From the NCBI RefSeq assembly GCF_018881755.1, contig NZ_JACVPS010000011.1, positions 35,655-99,654 of the forward strand: a stretch of 64,000 bases of DNA, written 5' to 3'. Source of the stretch: Polynucleobacter finlandensis (lineage in GTDB: Bacteria > Pseudomonadota > Gammaproteobacteria > Burkholderiales > Burkholderiaceae). The notes under the pieces were generated by a model that searched no databases, had not been told where the DNA came from, and saw nothing but the letters and a program-made list of their open reading frames with translations. Both the position numbers and the translations under genes were made by a program. This document shows, one piece after another, positions 18,048 through 27,334 of the stretch (the stretch's first letter is position 1; every line of letters starts with the position of its first letter).

Positions 18048-19787
18048 TTAGAAAATATCTGGCTCTGGAACGGGTGCCCCAAATCCAGTTTCCAGAAAAT
18101 CAAAGTCACAGCCATCTTCGGCCTGAAGGATATGTTTGCTAAACATCCAGCCGTAACCACGCTCATATTTGGGTGGTGGTGGTATCCAGGCTGATTTTCT
18201 GGAGGCTAATTCAGCATCAGAAACTTCCAAATGAATTTTTCTCGCATCAACATCTACCGTGATGAGATCACCCGTCTTTACAAGAGCGAGCGGACCACCA
18301 ATATAGGCTTCGGGAGAGGCATGCAAAATACACGCGCCGTAACTTGTACCGCTCATTCGTGCATCGGAGAGTCGGAGCATATCTCGCACTCCTTGCTTAA
18401 CGAGCTTAACTGGTATTGGTAGCATTCCCCATTCTGGCATCCCAGGGCCACCCTTGGGCCCTGCGTTTCTGAGGACAAGAATATGATCTTCGGTAACGTC
18501 GAGGTTTTCATCTTCTACTGCTTTTTTCATTTCGGGATAGCTATCAAACACTAAGGCAGGCCCAGTGTGCTTCAAGAATTTTGCAGCACAAGCGCTTGGC
18601 TTAATGACGGCGCCGCCCGGTGCAAGATTGCCCCTGAGAACTGCAAGAGCACCTTCTTGATAAATGGCAATATTTAATGGGCGGATGACATCATCATTGT
18701 GTACTTGCGCATGCTCAATATTTTTGCCTAATGTTGTTCCGGATATCGTCATCGCATTGAGATCTAAATGCGACTGCATCTGTTTCATTAGCGCTGGCAT
18801 TCCACCGGCGTAATAAAAATCTTCCATGAGATATTTCTCGCCACTAGGGCGAATATTGGCAATAACTGGGACCTTTCTACTTGCAGTATCAAAGTCATCA
18901 AGCGTAATCGTGCAGTCTTTTCCAGCTCGGCGTGACATCGCCACTAGGTGGATGATGGCATTGGTACTGCATCCCATTGCCATTGCGACGGCGATGCTAT
19001 TGATGAAGTTTGCTTTAGTCAAAATCTTTGCGGGCGTGAGGTCTTCCCAAACCATATCCACTATTCGTCTGCCACATGCAGCTGCCATGCGTGGATGACT
19101 TGCATCTGCCGCAGGAATACTTGAGGCGCCTGACAATGTGAGGCCTAGAGCTTCGGCAATTCCCATCATGGTTGCTGCGGTTCCCATAGTCATGCAGGTG
19201 CCATGGCTGCGGGCAATACCACCTTCAACTTCAAGCCATTGGGCTTCTGAAATTTTTCCTGCTCGACGCTCATCCCAATATTTCCAGGCATCAGAGCCAG
19301 AGCCCAGTATTTGTCCTTTCCAATTGCCTCGCAACATCGGTCCAGCAGGCAAGTAAACAAATGGCAGACCAGCTGATAGAGCGCCCATAATTAAGCCCGG
19401 CGTTGTCTTATCGCATCCGCCCATTAGTACTGCACCATCAACAGGGTGGGAGCGAATGAGCTCTTCTGTTTCCATAGCTAGCATATTGCGATAGAGCATG
19501 GTGGTAGGTTTTACATACTGTTCTGCTAGTGAGATTGCAGGGAGCTCTAGTGGAAATCCACCGGCTTGTAAAACCCCTCGCTTGACGTCTTCTACACGCT
19601 GTTTAAAGTGGGTGTGGCAGGGGTTAATATCAGACCAAGTATTGATGATGGCAATAACCGGTTTTCCAGACCAATCCTCCGGTCCATATCCCATTTGCAT
19701 TGCTCGTGAGCGGTGTCCGAATGAGCGCAGATCATCTGGTTCAAACCATCGTGCGCTGCGTAGTGTCTCTTTAGTCTTTTTTGTCAT
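18048..19787 (-). CDS. IlvD/Edd-family dehydratase (sugar-acid dehydratase type)
   Basis: 579 residues, cytoplasmic iron-sulfur dehydratase. The cysteines expected for the cluster are in NPCHTH, MGGCDKTTPG and HGTCMTMGTA. Compared with true dihydroxy-acid dehydratase (IlvD), the segment RSARWFEPDDLRSFGHRSRAM at the start and the WIPPPPKYERGYGWMF tail are typical of the L-arabonate/pentonate dehydratase branch. So a role in sugar-acid catabolism is likelier than isoleucine-valine synthesis, although the substrate cannot be read from sequence. It is divergent from a Bug receptor, and the 138-base gap probably holds both promoters. Confidence 0.8.
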   Translation of the reverse strand: MTKKTKETLRSARWFEPDDLRSFGHRSRAMQMGYGPEDWSGKPVIAIINTWSDINPCHTHFKQRVEDVKRGVLQAGGFPLELPAISLAEQYVKPTTMLYRNMLAMETEELIRSHPVDGAVLMGGCDKTTPGLIMGALSAGLPFVYLPAGPMLRGNWKGQILGSGSDAWKYWDERRAGKISEAQWLEVEGGIARSHGTCMTMGTAATMMGIAEALGLTLSGASSIPAADASHPRMAAACGRRIVDMVWEDLTPAKILTKANFINSIAVAMAMGCSTNAIIHLVAMSRRAGKDCTITLDDFDTASRKVPVIANIRPSGEKYLMEDFYYAGGMPALMKQMQSHLDLNAMTISGTTLGKNIEHAQVHNDDVIRPLNIAIYQEGALAVLRGNLAPGGAVIKPSACAAKFLKHTGPALVFDSYPEMKKAVEDENLDVTEDHILVLRNAGPKGGPGMPEWGMLPIPVKLVKQGVRDMLRLSDARMSGTSYGACILHASPEAYIGGPLALVKTGDLITVDVDARKIHLEVSDAELASRKSAWIPPPPKYERGYGWMFSKHILQAEDGCDFDFLETGFGAPVPEPDIF

Positions 19788-19925
19788 TTGTTTTATTTCT
19801 TATATAAATGCTTCTATATTAGTACCGTAGGCGGGGGAGGGTATATCAGCACTTGTTTTCTGAGTTATACCTATTTACCCTTCAAATTCTAGTCTGATAT
19901 TTAATAAAACTATGGAGATGACTTG

Positions 19926-20945
19926 ATGACCGTATTTATGGCCTTTTTTAGGGCGCTGATATGCGCTAGCGTGTTTTCAGTTTCCGCTTCTATCGCATTT
20001 GCCCAGGCAGACTACCCAAATAAACCGGTGAAGATTATTGTTCCATTCCCTGCTGGCGGAACTACGGATGTCATGGCTCGTATTTCTGCGGATCAGCTCA
20101 CCAAAATCTTTAAGCAAGCTTTCATTATTGAAAATATTGGCGGTGGCGGCGGCGTGATTGGTGCTGAACGTGGAGCCAATGCTACTCCTGATGGATACAC
20201 CTTGGTCATGACTGGTGTTGGCCAAAATGCAGTGGCTCATGGTTTAGATCCAAATCTGAAATACGACTCCCTAAAAGATTTTGCAAATATTTCTTTAATT
20301 GATTTGGGCCCAAACGTGCTGGTGGTGAATCCGGATCGTCCATTTAAAACCTTAAAAGATATTGTTGATTACGCCAGAGCTAATCCAGGTAAGCTGGATT
20401 ATGGGTATACCTATGCATCATCAGGTCATATGGCGATGGAATTACTTCGACAAACAACTAACAATTGTGGCGATCCCAAAAAGAAAAATAATTGTGGACC
20501 GCTACCGATTGTCGGAATCCCTTATCGTGGCGGCGGCCCCTTGATGAATGCAATCCTTGCTAATGAAATTCCGATGGAATTTATTAATCAAGATGCAGCG
20601 CTTCCATATGTGCAGGCTGGTAAATTACGTCCAATTGCTGTGAGTAGTTTGCAACGTAATCCCTTATACCCAAATGTGCCAACAGTATCGGAAAGTGGTT
20701 ATCCGGGATTCCAGGCTTTATCTTGGGCAGGGATTAGCGCCCCTAAGGGAACGCCCAAGATTGTTTTAGATAAGTTGGAAGCAGCCATGATTCAGGCAAT
20801 GCAAGCGCCAGAGGTTAAACAGCGTTTGGAGTCAGTTGGATTTGTTATTCCACCCCTAGGCTCAAGCGCATATAACAACTTCCTAAAGTCGGAAATCGAT
20901 CAGTGGGTCACCCTAATTAAAAAGGCTGGTATCAAGCCAGAATAA
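19926..20945 (+). CDS. Bug-family (TctC) periplasmic receptor 4
   Basis: About 339 residues with a signal peptide ending AFAQ, then ADYPNKPVKIIVPFPAGG. It carries an unusual insertion before the hinge motif: a Cys-flanked, Lys/Asn-rich loop (TNNCGDPKKKNNCGP), then IPYRGGGPL. The two cysteines are well placed for a disulfide-closed loop near the binding cleft. Divergent from the IlvD/Edd dehydratase, which suggests that it may capture that enzyme's sugar-acid substrate. ATG at 19926 rather than TTG at 19923. Confidence 0.9.
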   Translation: MTVFMAFFRALICASVFSVSASIAFAQADYPNKPVKIIVPFPAGGTTDVMARISADQLTKIFKQAFIIENIGGGGGVIGAERGANATPDGYTLVMTGVGQNAVAHGLDPNLKYDSLKDFANISLIDLGPNVLVVNPDRPFKTLKDIVDYARANPGKLDYGYTYASSGHMAMELLRQTTNNCGDPKKKNNCGPLPIVGIPYRGGGPLMNAILANEIPMEFINQDAALPYVQAGKLRPIAVSSLQRNPLYPNVPTVSESGYPGFQALSWAGISAPKGTPKIVLDKLEAAMIQAMQAPEVKQRLESVGFVIPPLGSSAYNNFLKSEIDQWVTLIKKAGIKPE

Positions 20946-20968
20946 TCAGTAACAAGGGGTTAATATGC

Positions 20969-20993
20969 TTTTGAGTTCTATTAGGACTCAAAA
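20969..20993 (+). terminator. hairpin after Bug receptor 4
   Basis: TTTTGAGT(T)C pairs with G(G)ACTCAAAA in a ten-pair stem with a TATTA loop. No long T-run follows beyond the stem, so terminator strength is uncertain. Confidence 0.5.
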
Positions 20994-21083
20994 TTCATAC
21001 TGCAGTGCACTAAAGTTTGTTCTATATCAAATTGCTTGCTCCATGGTTGACCGATACTGAGGGTTAACCATAGATCGATCGCC

Positions 21084-23774
21084 ATGGACAAACATTACCT
21101 TTCTTACTTATTTCAGCCAAAAAGCATTGTGGTGTTTGTTGGCGATGCCGATGATCCAGTTCTGTCGAGTCCTTTTGCCAAAGGTTTGACTGAAGACTTG
21201 AGTGCCCAGAAATTTAAGGGCTCCATTCAGTACCTCAATATTTATGCCCCCGACACTCTTTTAGAGTTGGGTAAGCTAAAGGCCGAATTGGCCATCATCA
21301 CTCTGCCGCATGACAGAATTCTGGCCGCTTTAGATATGGCCGCTCGTATTAAATGTAAGGCTGCACTGGTTATTGGCACGGGAGTATCTGCTGGACTTGC
21401 TACAGAAATTCATGAGGCTGCACGTCGTCACGGCATTCATCTTCTGGGACCAAATAGTTTAGGTTTCCAAATGCCCGCACTGCAACTCAATGCTAGCGTG
21501 ATCGGACCCATGGCTACAGCTGGCCCATTGGGTTTGATTTCTCAGTCGGGAGCTTTAACGGCATCGATCTTAGATTGGGCAAAGCAAAATCAAGTAGGGT
21601 TTTCAAATGTCGTCTCATTGGGGCCAAACTCCGATGTGGATATTGCTCAAGTACTCGACTACCTGGCCTCAGACTCACGCACTCATAGCATCGTGATTTA
21701 TCTAGAGGGTATTTCTAATGCGCGTGGCTTTATGAGTGCATTGCGCTCTGCTGCGAGAGCAAAGCCTGTGGTGATCCTAAAGGCCGGCAGAAAATCAGCT
21801 GCTAACCTAGCAGCCCAAACGCATAGCGGCGCCATTGTTGGTAGTGATGAAGTATTTGATGCAGCATTACGACGTGCTGGTGCTGTCAGAGTGCGCTCTT
21901 TTGTAGAATTATTCTCGGCCGCGAAATGTCTGGCCTCACGCTATCGTCCGGTTGGTAAACATTTGGCAGTCATTACGAACGGTGGAGGCCCAGGTGTATT
22001 AGCGGCAGATTGGATTAATGAGATTCACCTGCAATTAGGCATGCTGTCGCCTGAAGCGATTGCAGCATTAAAACCCCTCGTTTCTTCAAACGCATCTCTT
22101 GTCGATTTAATTGATCTTTCTGAAGAGGCGACGCCAGAGCAATATCGCGCTGCGATAGAGGCAGCCAATAAAGAACGTGAGATCGACGGCCTATTGGTGA
22201 TTTACTCGCCTAAGCTAGGTGTAGATGGTTTAGCGATTGCACAGTCCATAGTCGATGTCAAATCCAAGATCGGTAAACCATTACTCTGTTGTTGGATGGG
22301 GGACTCTTCAGTCGTGAGTGCGCGCGATCTGATTGCGAACGCCAATATTCCGAGTTTTAGAACGCCGGAAGCCGCAGTGGGTGCTTTTGGAAATATCGCT
22401 AGCTTCTATCAAAACCAACGTTTACTTCAGCAAACACCACCACCTCTCTCTCATTTAGCTCAACCTGATGTTGAAGGAGCTCGCTTGTTGATTGAGAACG
22501 TTCTCGCCGAGCGGCGCAATATCTTGACGGAGATGGAATCTAAGGCACTACTTGCAGCCTTCCATATCCCAGTCACACAAACTATTTTGGCAACTAGCTC
22601 AAACGAGGCCATGATGATTGCAACGCAGTTAGGTTATCCCGTTGCCTTGAAAATTGATTCACCGGATATTAGCCATAAGTCTGATGTGAATGGTGTAGCG
22701 CTCAATATTATGAATGCCGCCGGAGTACGTGATGTCTACAACAGCATCATTGAATCCGTTTCAGTGCTAGCCCCTAAGGCACGGATTAATGGTGTCACAG
22801 TGCAAAAGATGGCGCGTAGCAAAAGAGGGCGCGAACTCTATATTGGTTTGGTAACAGATAAGCCCTTCGGGCCAATGATTGCCTTTGGCGCCGGTGGCAC
22901 CATGATTGAGTTACTAAATGATCGAACCATGGAGCTACCGCCACTGAATCAATATTTGGCGCACCGGATGATCGAGCGTTCACGCGTTGCTGAAACTTTA
23001 GGAGAGTGGCGTGGCGCCAGCGCTGTAGATGTAGCGGCACTTGAGCAAGTGCTTTTACGCGTGTCTGAGATGGCCTGCGAGTTACCTCAACTGCGCGAGA
23101 TGGATATCAACCCAATTATTGTTGATGAAGCTGGCGCTGTAGCAGTAGATGCGCGGATTGTGATTGAACGGCCACCTCAACCAGTAGATGGAAAGTCACG
23201 GGTATACAGTCATCTGGCGATTCTCCCTTACCCATTGCGCTATGAGCAGGTTTGGCCCATGAAGGGTGGTGGCGAGTATGTCATTCGACCTATACATCCA
23301 GATGATGCCGATATGTTGCAGCAGTTGGTGGCTGGACTATCACCAGAGAGTCGGTACTTCCGTTTTGTGGCGACTATTTCTGAACTCTCACCAGCAATGC
23401 TTTCTCGGTTTACATTGATTGACTATGACCGCGAGATGGCGCTAGTTGCAGTATTAAAAGAGCGCAAAGTGAACGAAGAGGGCGTCTCGATTGAAACCCA
23501 AAGAATTATTGGGGTATCGCGCTACATCACCAATCCTGATGTCGTAAGCTGTGAGTTCTCTTTGTTAGTTGCCGATGAATTTGGTGGCAAAGGCTTGGGT
23601 TCACGTCTGATGTTGAGCATCATGGACGTTGCCCGCGACAAAGGCTTAAAAGAAATTGATGGCCTGGTTTTGGCTAACAATCATGGAATGCTCAAATTAA
23701 TGACGGGTCTTGGGTACAAAGTAAAAGAATTTGAAGAAGATCCTGATTTTAAAATTGTGACCCATACCCTGTAA
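21084..23774 (+). CDS. ADP-forming acyl-CoA synthetase / GNAT acetyltransferase fusion (Pat type)
   Basis: An 896-residue cytoplasmic protein. Order: CoA-binding Rossmann domain (about 1-130), succinyl-CoA-ligase-like domains (about 145-450) with AQTHSGAIVG around residue 246, the position of the phosphorylated His in active ligases, an ATP-grasp domain (about 475-710) and a GNAT domain (about 730-890) starting YVIRPIHPDDADM and containing GKGLGSRLM for acetyl-CoA. Proteins of this layout include the Pat/YfiQ lysine acetyltransferases that silence acetyl-CoA synthetase. The His is present here, so ligase activity cannot be excluded. Single gene. Confidence 0.85.
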   Translation: MDKHYLSYLFQPKSIVVFVGDADDPVLSSPFAKGLTEDLSAQKFKGSIQYLNIYAPDTLLELGKLKAELAIITLPHDRILAALDMAARIKCKAALVIGTGVSAGLATEIHEAARRHGIHLLGPNSLGFQMPALQLNASVIGPMATAGPLGLISQSGALTASILDWAKQNQVGFSNVVSLGPNSDVDIAQVLDYLASDSRTHSIVIYLEGISNARGFMSALRSAARAKPVVILKAGRKSAANLAAQTHSGAIVGSDEVFDAALRRAGAVRVRSFVELFSAAKCLASRYRPVGKHLAVITNGGGPGVLAADWINEIHLQLGMLSPEAIAALKPLVSSNASLVDLIDLSEEATPEQYRAAIEAANKEREIDGLLVIYSPKLGVDGLAIAQSIVDVKSKIGKPLLCCWMGDSSVVSARDLIANANIPSFRTPEAAVGAFGNIASFYQNQRLLQQTPPPLSHLAQPDVEGARLLIENVLAERRNILTEMESKALLAAFHIPVTQTILATSSNEAMMIATQLGYPVALKIDSPDISHKSDVNGVALNIMNAAGVRDVYNSIIESVSVLAPKARINGVTVQKMARSKRGRELYIGLVTDKPFGPMIAFGAGGTMIELLNDRTMELPPLNQYLAHRMIERSRVAETLGEWRGASAVDVAALEQVLLRVSEMACELPQLREMDINPIIVDEAGAVAVDARIVIERPPQPVDGKSRVYSHLAILPYPLRYEQVWPMKGGGEYVIRPIHPDDADMLQQLVAGLSPESRYFRFVATISELSPAMLSRFTLIDYDREMALVAVLKERKVNEEGVSIETQRIIGVSRYITNPDVVSCEFSLLVADEFGGKGLGSRLMLSIMDVARDKGLKEIDGLVLANNHGMLKLMTGLGYKVKEFEEDPDFKIVTHTL

Positions 23775-23826
23775 GTATGGTTAATATGACTACTGAACTT
23801 TTAATCTACCTTTAATGATCAATATT

Positions 23827-24282
23827 ATGAAAACACTGCTACTTGCTGGATTACTGAGCTTAACTTCTTTGGCTTATGCTGCCGATGCCCCCATGGTGAA
23901 CCCCCACGGTAGTTCGCCGCACGGGGCGGTAGCTAGCGCCGCTGAGATCGGCGATGTCAATGTGACTAAGGCTGTGGGTCAAAATGCCTATACGGTTGCC
24001 GAGATCATCGACCAATCCAAAAGCCTCAAGGACAAGCCGGTGCTGGTGCGGGGCAAAGTGGTTAAATTTAGCCCAGAGATTATGGGTAAAAACTGGATTC
24101 ATTTGCGGGACGGATCTGGTACTGCTGCAGCCAAAAACAATGACTTGGTACTTACCACCAAGGATCAGGCTAAGGTAGGCGCTGTAGTGACGGTGAAGGG
24201 CATCTTGCGTACTGACAAAGATTTTGGTCACGGTTACGCCTATGAAGTCATTATTGAAGATGCTTCAGTGAGCTCTAAATAG
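23827..24282 (+). CDS. periplasmic OB-fold protein
   Basis: About 151 residues with a signal peptide (MKTLLLAGLLSL...AYA). An ATG four codons upstream (23815) is also possible. The mature protein has a low-complexity start (NPHGSSPHG) and then an OB-fold-like region: PVLVRGKVVKFSP, NWIHLRDGSG, VVTVKGILRTDKDF. Similar secreted OB-fold proteins occur next to cytochrome or nitrite-reductase genes (NrfJ-like), but the ligand is unknown. Single gene. Confidence 0.7.
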   Translation: MKTLLLAGLLSLTSLAYAADAPMVNPHGSSPHGAVASAAEIGDVNVTKAVGQNAYTVAEIIDQSKSLKDKPVLVRGKVVKFSPEIMGKNWIHLRDGSGTAAAKNNDLVLTTKDQAKVGAVVTVKGILRTDKDFGHGYAYEVIIEDASVSSK

Positions 24283-24309
24283 CCTAATAGCTAACTACCC
24301 GCTATAAGT

Positions 24310-24323
24310 TTGAGCTATATCAA
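24310..24323 (+). promoter_or_regulatory. imperfect FNR-like site
   Basis: TTGAG-CTAT-ATCAA differs from the FNR consensus at one position. A TACATT at 24345-24350 would place the box about 40.5 bases before the start of transcription of the gene at 24374. Low support. Confidence 0.35.
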
Positions 24324-24373
24324 TATCTAGCAAGATATAGGGAGTACATTTTTCAAGACCAGTAGGAGTCTGA

Positions 24374-24940
24374 ATGTACCTCTTTTTTGAACCGACCTTA
24401 GATGATCGCAAGCGCACCCTTGAGGTAGCCTTGCTCTCTATTTATGGTTTATCAGAGCAACCCATCCCCACTTATTTTTGCGATAACGCCTTCTGTTCCA
24501 GAAAGCCTATCAAGAGTTTTAACCTGATTGAGTTATTAAAGTACTGCTGGATTCATCAGTTTGATAAACCAGCACTGTTAGTAGCCTTACCGATAGAGTT
24601 GGAATCCGATACAGCACTCATCCAGCAGTTTGGTGACGCTTACTTGGGGTGCATATCTGGCGCTATTAAAAAGGGTGAGCTACAGAATTTAGCGCTCACC
24701 TATCGCAAGCTAGTGCAGGTAGAGGGCAGTCGCCGGTTTTTCTCAGTACCAAGCTTTGTAGTGGAGGAGCGCCTCAAGCAGACCCCTTTCACCGAAATGG
24801 AAATTAAGTCCTTAGTAAAGCTGCAAGATAAAAATCTGAAGTTAGTTGATCAGTTAATTCAGAAAAAAGTAGATGAACTAAAACGTGAGCTCAGTGTATT
24901 ACCCAACATCCTAAAAAGAGGGATTGGGTCAAGGGCTTAA
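24374..24940 (+). CDS. hypothetical protein
   Basis: 188 residues, not recognised. It is soluble, with no signal or membrane segment. Seen: an FCDNAFC Cys pair near residue 35, a hydrophobic core (ALLVALPIELE), and a charged helical C-terminus (LKLVDQLIQKKVDELKRE) that may form a coiled coil. It lies directly before a Cys-rich small gene on the other strand and the sensor kinase region. A possible FNR-like site upstream hints at control by oxygen. Confidence 0.6.
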   Translation: MYLFFEPTLDDRKRTLEVALLSIYGLSEQPIPTYFCDNAFCSRKPIKSFNLIELLKYCWIHQFDKPALLVALPIELESDTALIQQFGDAYLGCISGAIKKGELQNLALTYRKLVQVEGSRRFFSVPSFVVEERLKQTPFTEMEIKSLVKLQDKNLKLVDQLIQKKVDELKRELSVLPNILKRGIGSRA

Positions 24941-24958
24941 AGCAGGCCAATCTAAAAA

Positions 24959-25159
24959 CTAGGCTATGTCACCAAACTTGCAGGCTGGATTGGATGGGCT
25001 ATAGGTTTCATTGCCCCTAGCGCCCGCTGATTCTTTAGAGAAACAGCCAGCTAGTGGGCAGGCATCATCATCGAGGCACTCATGAAATGCAATGCAATTC
25101 TCTTGGGTGATATCGACACGCACAGCCTCATGTAAGCGAGGGCACATTAATGTTTTCAT
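24959..25159 (-). CDS. small Cys-rich protein
   Basis: 66 residues from the ATG at 25159, which has AAGGA about nine bases upstream; a longer start at 25180 lacks a site. Six cysteines (MCPRLH, ENCIAFHEC, DDACPLAGC, NPACKFG) and two or more His suggest a metal- or cluster-binding peptide. No export signal. Family not recognised. It lies between an unknown gene and the promoter of the sensor kinase, in the opposite direction to the kinase. Confidence 0.6.
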   Translation of the reverse strand: MKTLMCPRLHEAVRVDITQENCIAFHECLDDDACPLAGCFSKESAGARGNETYSPSNPACKFGDIA

Positions 25160-25262
25160 CTTATCTATCCTTTTATGCAAATGGGATCACACTCTGGTGA
25201 CATTCAGTATAAGAAGAGTGATTGGACTTGCAAATGGGCTAATAGAGATTTCAGCCCATTTG

Positions 25263-25276
25263 TTGATATGGATCAA
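25263..25276 (+). promoter_or_regulatory. perfect FNR box before the sensor kinase
   Basis: TTGAT-ATGG-ATCAA, perfectly symmetrical. It ends only 27 bases before the kinase ATG (25304), so a class II activation geometry (-41.5) would place transcription start inside the gene. Repression, or control of the divergent Cys-rich gene (its start codon is about 104 bases away), is therefore as likely as activation. Confidence 0.65.
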
Positions 25277-25303
25277 ACCCCTTCAATCGGTTAAGATAAA
25301 ACC

Positions 25304-27334
25304 ATGAATTTTCATGGGCGTCCTGCCTATCCCATCGGCTTTTTTGCCACCATCACCATTGTTATCGTGGCTGTATCTACGAGCCTGTTGTTATGGGACT
25401 TGCGTAAACGAGAGTTGACCCACACCCGTATGGAGACGATTGGGGTTACCAAAATCTTTGTAGAGCAGACCGAGCGCAGTTTTGAGAGTGCCGATCTTGT
25501 CTTAAGGGGCGTACAGGATCGATTGAACTCAACATTTGGTGTTCAGTTTCCTCTGGATAGTCTCGAGGTTCATTTATTGCTTGGCACCCGTGTCCTAGGA
25601 ATGCGGCAGCTAGATGCATTGTTTTTGATTGATCCGAATGGAAGGTTGGTTAATTCTTCCGCTGAATTTCCTAGCAAGAAGATATCTGTAGTTAATCAAG
25701 ATTACTTTAAAGCATTTGCTAATAAAAAAGATGGCGGGCTTTTTATCGGCAAGCCATTTCGTGATGCGCAGAAAAAAGAATGGACCTTGTATCTTGCGAG
25801 AAAAATTCAAGATCAAGATGGTGCTTTTAAGGGGATAGTCGTTGGCGCAATTGATATTGCCCATTTCGAAGATATTTATCAATTGTTGAAGTTGGATTAC
25901 CCTCGGCCAGTTTCACTGTATCGCGATGATGGTGTTTTGTTAGCAAGCTTTCCCCATCGAGAAAGTCTCATGGGTGAGAGGGCTCCTGAATTAGGAGAGT
26001 ATCTGCCCGTCATTGAATCGGGAAAGATTGAATTTTCTAGCCATAAAAAGAGTAATGGAGAAGCTGAGTTATTCGCCTTGGGTGCCGTTCCCAAGTTCCC
26101 ACTATTTATTTCAGTGACCAATGATGAGGAAGAGGCGCTGGCCTCATCACGTGAGACGGCTATTCCAATTGTGATGAGCGCTGTATTGGTCAGTCTTTTT
26201 ATCATCGCCGCCGCCGGCTTATTGATCCGTGAAGCGGTGCGTCAGCAGAAATTGGCTGATCAATTAGGCGCTGCACATAACCGCTATCAGCATACGATTG
26301 AATCCGTAATGGATGCCATCATTGCGGTAGATGAAGAGCAAAATATCATTTTGTTTAATCCATCAGCTGAACGCATGTTCGGCCTTAAGGCTGTTGATGT
26401 GATAGGCGAGTCTTTACTGGTGCTATTGCCAGAACGTTTTCGTGGCGCCCATCATTCGCATGTACAGAAATTTAAGAAAACAGATAGTGGCTCTCGCACT
26501 ATGGGGCCACAGCTCGGGATTGTCGGGCTGCGCGCTGACGGCACCGAGTTCCCAATTGAGTCCACTATTTCTCAGACGGTGATCAACGGTAAAAAGCAGT
26601 TGACTGCGGTACTCCGAGACGTGACTGAAAGACGTCAGGCCGAGACTGAGTTGCGTGAGATGAATCTGCAACTGCGCGGATTGTCAAAGGCTTTAGAAAA
26701 TATTCGTGAGCAAGAAAGAACCAGAATTGCTAGGGAGTTGCATGATGACCTGGGTCAGCAGCTTACTGGGCTAAAGCTTGAGCTCGCATGGTTAAGCACT
26801 CGCGTGAAAGACGGGCACGCTCTCCCGGTAGATCGAATTACTGAAATGAAGCAGCAATTGGATGGCGCCATTGCATCTGTTCGTCGCATCTCTACAGAAT
26901 TACGCCCCATTATTTTGGACGACTTAGGATTTGAAGAGGCTGTTAAGTGGCTGGTTGGCGAATTTACCAAACGCACTCATATTCCGGTTAATTTAGAGCT
27001 TAAAGAGGAAGTCCGAGTCAGCAATACCAACTTAGCAACTGCGCTGTTCAGAATTGTTCAGGAATCCTTGACGAATATTGCACGACATGCCCAAGCCACT
27101 GCAGTCAATATTTCTCTTGATAAAGATAACGGCCATTTAGTGCTCCTCATTTCTGATGATGGTGTAGGTCTCCCTCCAGAATTGCAATCCGGAGGATTTG
27201 GTTTGGTGAGCATGCGCGAAAGATCCAATGCTTTGGGCGCCAAATTTACTATTAGCAACGGTAAACTGAAGGGCGTTACTATTCGAGTGGAATTTGCACT
27301 TGATTCACCGATCTTTACTGAGGCCAATGCATGA
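25304..27334 (+). CDS. membrane sensor histidine kinase (NarX/DegS-type HisKA_3)
   Basis: 676 residues. Order: membrane helix about 11-31, extracytoplasmic sensor about 36-283 (Cache-like by pattern: RNSSAEFP-type segments, QDYFKAFANKKDGGLFIGKP), second membrane helix about 285-307, PAS domain about 325-440 (IIAVDEEQNIILFNPSAERMFG), HisKA_3 dimerisation domain with RELHDDLGQQL and phospho-acceptor His480, and an ATPase domain about 575-665 (N box QESLTNIARHAQ, SDDGVGLPP, GGFGLVSMRERS). It phosphorylates the response regulator whose start overlaps its stop (ATGA). Neighbouring heme genes suggest it senses an electron donor, acceptor or redox signal. No clear Shine-Dalgarno sequence precedes the ATG. 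Confidence 0.85.
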   Translation: MNFHGRPAYPIGFFATITIVIVAVSTSLLLWDLRKRELTHTRMETIGVTKIFVEQTERSFESADLVLRGVQDRLNSTFGVQFPLDSLEVHLLLGTRVLGMRQLDALFLIDPNGRLVNSSAEFPSKKISVVNQDYFKAFANKKDGGLFIGKPFRDAQKKEWTLYLARKIQDQDGAFKGIVVGAIDIAHFEDIYQLLKLDYPRPVSLYRDDGVLLASFPHRESLMGERAPELGEYLPVIESGKIEFSSHKKSNGEAELFALGAVPKFPLFISVTNDEEEALASSRETAIPIVMSAVLVSLFIIAAAGLLIREAVRQQKLADQLGAAHNRYQHTIESVMDAIIAVDEEQNIILFNPSAERMFGLKAVDVIGESLLVLLPERFRGAHHSHVQKFKKTDSGSRTMGPQLGIVGLRADGTEFPIESTISQTVINGKKQLTAVLRDVTERRQAETELREMNLQLRGLSKALENIREQERTRIARELHDDLGQQLTGLKLELAWLSTRVKDGHALPVDRITEMKQQLDGAIASVRRISTELRPIILDDLGFEEAVKWLVGEFTKRTHIPVNLELKEEVRVSNTNLATALFRIVQESLTNIARHAQATAVNISLDKDNGHLVLLISDDGVGLPPELQSGGFGLVSMRERSNALGAKFTISNGKLKGVTIRVEFALDSPIFTEANA

